DNA from: Chthoniobacterales bacterium
GTDB taxonomy: Bacteria > Verrucomicrobiota > Verrucomicrobiia > Chthoniobacterales > JACTMZ01
NCBI GenBank assembly: GCA_018402585.1
Contig: JAGYIO010000008.1
Span: 1-64,000 of the forward strand
Reading direction: 5' to 3'
Length of the DNA stretch: 64,000 bases
Shown here: positions 62,564-64,000 of the stretch, piece by piece
Position numbering within the stretch: position 1 is the stretch's first letter
Layout: every line of letters starts with the position of its first letter
Notes under the pieces: model-generated
Seen by the model: the letters and a program-made list of their open reading frames with translations, nothing else
Told to the model about the DNA's origin: nothing
Database searches by the model: none
Made by a program: the position numbers and the translations under genes

Positions 62564-63054
62564 GGGGTGGACGGTATCGCCGCCGGGGCAGCCGGAACGG
62601 ACGACAGAGGAACCGGTTCGGCGGCGGGCGGTTCGGTCGCCGACGCCTTGAAAGGTGGCGGGGTCGGCTGGGCCGCGGCAAAACCGCCGGGCTTCACCGC
62701 GGAACCAAGCGGCAGATTCGGATCGATCGGATTGGCCGGGCGGGGCTCGCTTTGTGCCGACAACTTAACCACCGCCATTTCCAGGGCGCGGTCGAGCGGG
62801 ATGCGCACCGTGCCTTTGGCCTGGTCGACCCAACCGTATCCGCTGGTCAGATTCCGGTTTTCCTCCTGCACCTTGGCCAGAATATCATAGCGCTCCGTGG
62901 CGCGGATCGCTTCCTCGTCGAACGAGGCGACGTCACCGGAGCGCAACATCCAGAACACAAACCCGGCGAAAAGCGCGAAAAGCAAGAAGGTGCCGGTGAA
63001 CATCGGCCAGATGCTTTTTTCGCGCGGGCCCGTATTGTGCGTTGCCGGATTCAT
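62560..63054 (-). CDS. Membrane-anchored protein of unknown function in the oxidase operon
   Basis: This 164-residue protein has one helix (about 15-37, WPMFTGTFLLFALFAGFVFW) and an outer domain of about 60 residues (FDEEAIRATERYDILAKVQE), then a Pro/Ala-rich tail. It follows actF with a one-base TAATG overlap, so it is probably part of the alternative complex III operon; in some genomes a membrane protein occupies this place, but I cannot assign a family. Confidence 0.75.
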   Translation of the reverse strand: MNPATHNTGPREKSIWPMFTGTFLLFALFAGFVFWMLRSGDVASFDEEAIRATERYDILAKVQEENRNLTSGYGWVDQAKGTVRIPLDRALEMAVVKLSAQSEPRPANPIDPNLPLGSAVKPGGFAAAQPTPPPFKASATEPPAAEPVPLSSVPAAPAAIPSTP

Positions 63055-64000
63055 TAATTGCGCAGTTTCAGCGAGTTGCCCAGCCTCGGATCCTTCACCG
63101 GCCAGAGGGCCGCATCACCGAGGCGTTTCAAGAAAATAGCGACCAGTGTCGCGCCGATCGCGAGCAGGCAGACCAAGTCGAGCCAGTGGGGCGAAGCACC
63201 AGCCTTATGGTAAGTCGGCAAGACGACGATGTAAAGATCGAGAATGTGCATGAGCAAGATCCACCCCGCCACCGCGCAAAGGAGCAGCGGTTTTTTCTTC
63301 GTCGCTTGGAAAAGAAGAACCACGAAGGGCAGGAAGAAATGGCCGAGGACCAGGATGATATTCAGGGTGTTCCAACTGCCGGTGTTGCGGCGGAGGAAGT
63401 AAATCGTCTCTTCCGGAATGTTCGCATACCAGATGAGCATGTACTGGCTGAAGCCGATGTAGGCCCAGAACACGGTGAAGGCCAGCATCAGCTTGCCCAT
63501 GATGTGGTAGTGCTCGATTGTCACCACGCCCCGGAGATAACCCGCACTGCGCAAGGCCGTGACCAGCAAAACCAGCACGCAGAGCGAGCTGAGCGCCGAC
63601 CCCGCGAAGATATAAACCCCCCACATGGTGGAGAACCAGTGGAAGTCGAGGCCCATCAGCCAGTCGAAGGCCCCGAAAGTGAGGGACAAGGCGAAAAAGG
63701 GCAACATGGGGAAGACCATTTTGCGCGAGGACCAGGTATAACGCGGGTCGCCGTCCTTGTCCTGCCGCACCGAATTGCGGCGGAGCAGAAAGGTCGCCAG
63801 GATAAAAAAGAGAAAATAAAACCCGGCCCGGGCCCAAAAGAACGGTTCGTTCAAATAGGCTGCTTTGCCGTCAAGCAAGACGTCCTCGCCCGGGGCGATC
63901 TTCATCCATTTGAAAAGGGTGGGCGCGCTGAAAATGATCGGAATAAAAAGGACGGCCAGGACCGGAAAGAGCCAGGCCATATTTTCCAGCTGCCGCCGCA
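63054..64000 (-). CDS. actF: Alternative complex III quinone-binding subunit ActF (5' part outside window)
   Basis: The visible part is 315 residues, open at the window edge (first visible residues RRQLENMAWLFPVLAV), so the start is missing. It is a polytopic membrane protein of the NrfD/PsrC type, with AFDWLMGLDFHWFSTMWGVYIF and FWAYIGFSQYMLIWYANIPEE as typical ActF/ActC segments. ActF takes part in quinol oxidation by alternative complex III, which passes electrons to oxidases. Other act genes probably lie beyond the edge. Confidence 0.85.
   Translation of the reverse strand, partial: RRQLENMAWLFPVLAVLFIPIIFSAPTLFKWMKIAPGEDVLLDGKAAYLNEPFFWARAGFYFLFFILATFLLRRNSVRQDKDGDPRYTWSSRKMVFPMLPFFALSLTFGAFDWLMGLDFHWFSTMWGVYIFAGSALSSLCVLVLLVTALRSAGYLRGVVTIEHYHIMGKLMLAFTVFWAYIGFSQYMLIWYANIPEETIYFLRRNTGSWNTLNIILVLGHFFLPFVVLLFQATKKKPLLLCAVAGWILLMHILDLYIVVLPTYHKAGASPHWLDLVCLLAIGATLVAIFLKRLGDAALWPVKDPRLGNSLKLRN

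Noticed and set aside
1..64000. tRNA, rRNA and insertion sequences
   Set aside because: No cloverleaf, conserved rRNA stretch or transposase motif was recognised by eye; a dedicated RNA search was not possible.

Overview
The window looks like a piece of a high-GC Gram-negative chromosome, most likely from Verrucomicrobiota close to the Opitutales. This is inferred from gene content: a PEP-CTERM protein, a pseudopilin with an FADGH tail motif, lamin-tail-domain (LTD) proteins, an ActF subunit of alternative complex III, and intergenic palindromic repeats of a style I associate with that phylum. Genes are densely packed and many start on GTG or TTG or overlap the previous stop by 4 bases. No tRNA, rRNA, CRISPR array, insertion sequence or prophage was recognised. 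|| Layout. 1-152: end of a small lipoprotein gene. 175-3103: a five-gene arsenic operon (arsR, acr3, two arsC, a Cys-tailed DUF6428-like protein) in which every junction is a 4-base ATGA overlap. 3131-4738: a LpxH-like phosphoesterase and a PhoB-like response regulator, divergent, sharing a Pho-box-like site. 4739-9349: a group 2 sigma factor and phosphofructokinase set in long, repeat-rich intergenic DNA with one apparent gene remnant. 9350-13418: OprB-type porin, PiT phosphate transporter and PPK2 polyphosphate kinase, all leftward, with two Pho boxes. 13508-16294: release factor 3 and a spermidine-synthase-like protein. 16483-22854: a second phosphate-linked block, with an LTD PEP-CTERM protein and an operon of phytase-like protein, pseudopilin and a 1102-residue LTD protein, each unit headed by a Pho box. 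23146-33924: helicase, D,D-peptidase, TPR, proC, EamA transporter, and an operon dnaJ-like / YhaM-like / C39-like peptidase / DUF362 / squalene synthase. 34027-36276: serS-tilS. 36619-39161: MASE1-LytS kinase and LytTR regulator. 39250-48444: purA, uppS, an NtrC-like regulator lacking the phospho-Asp, a class IV aminotransferase, mfd, a SurA-like isomerase and pdxA. 48541-52504: cysH, a large lipoprotein and a PfkB-type kinase. 52559-64000: a long leftward respiratory cluster, actF (cut by the window end), ccoSNOP, ctaCD, ctaA, ctaB, a 38-residue membrane protein, ctaE, sco and two small membrane proteins. || How it fits together. The strongest theme is phosphate starvation. Five sites with the PhoB 7-4-7 direct-repeat layout lie before the phosphoesterase/regulator pair, the transporter operon, ppk2, the phytase-like/pseudopilin/LTD operon and the LTD PEP-CTERM gene. 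I infer a local PHO regulon covering uptake, storage, organic-phosphate scavenging and secreted LTD proteins of unknown function; linking LTD and pseudopilin proteins to phosphate is the most novel idea here. The second theme is aerobic respiration: a cbb3-type and an aa3-type oxidase plus assembly factors share one transcription direction with an alternative complex III subunit.
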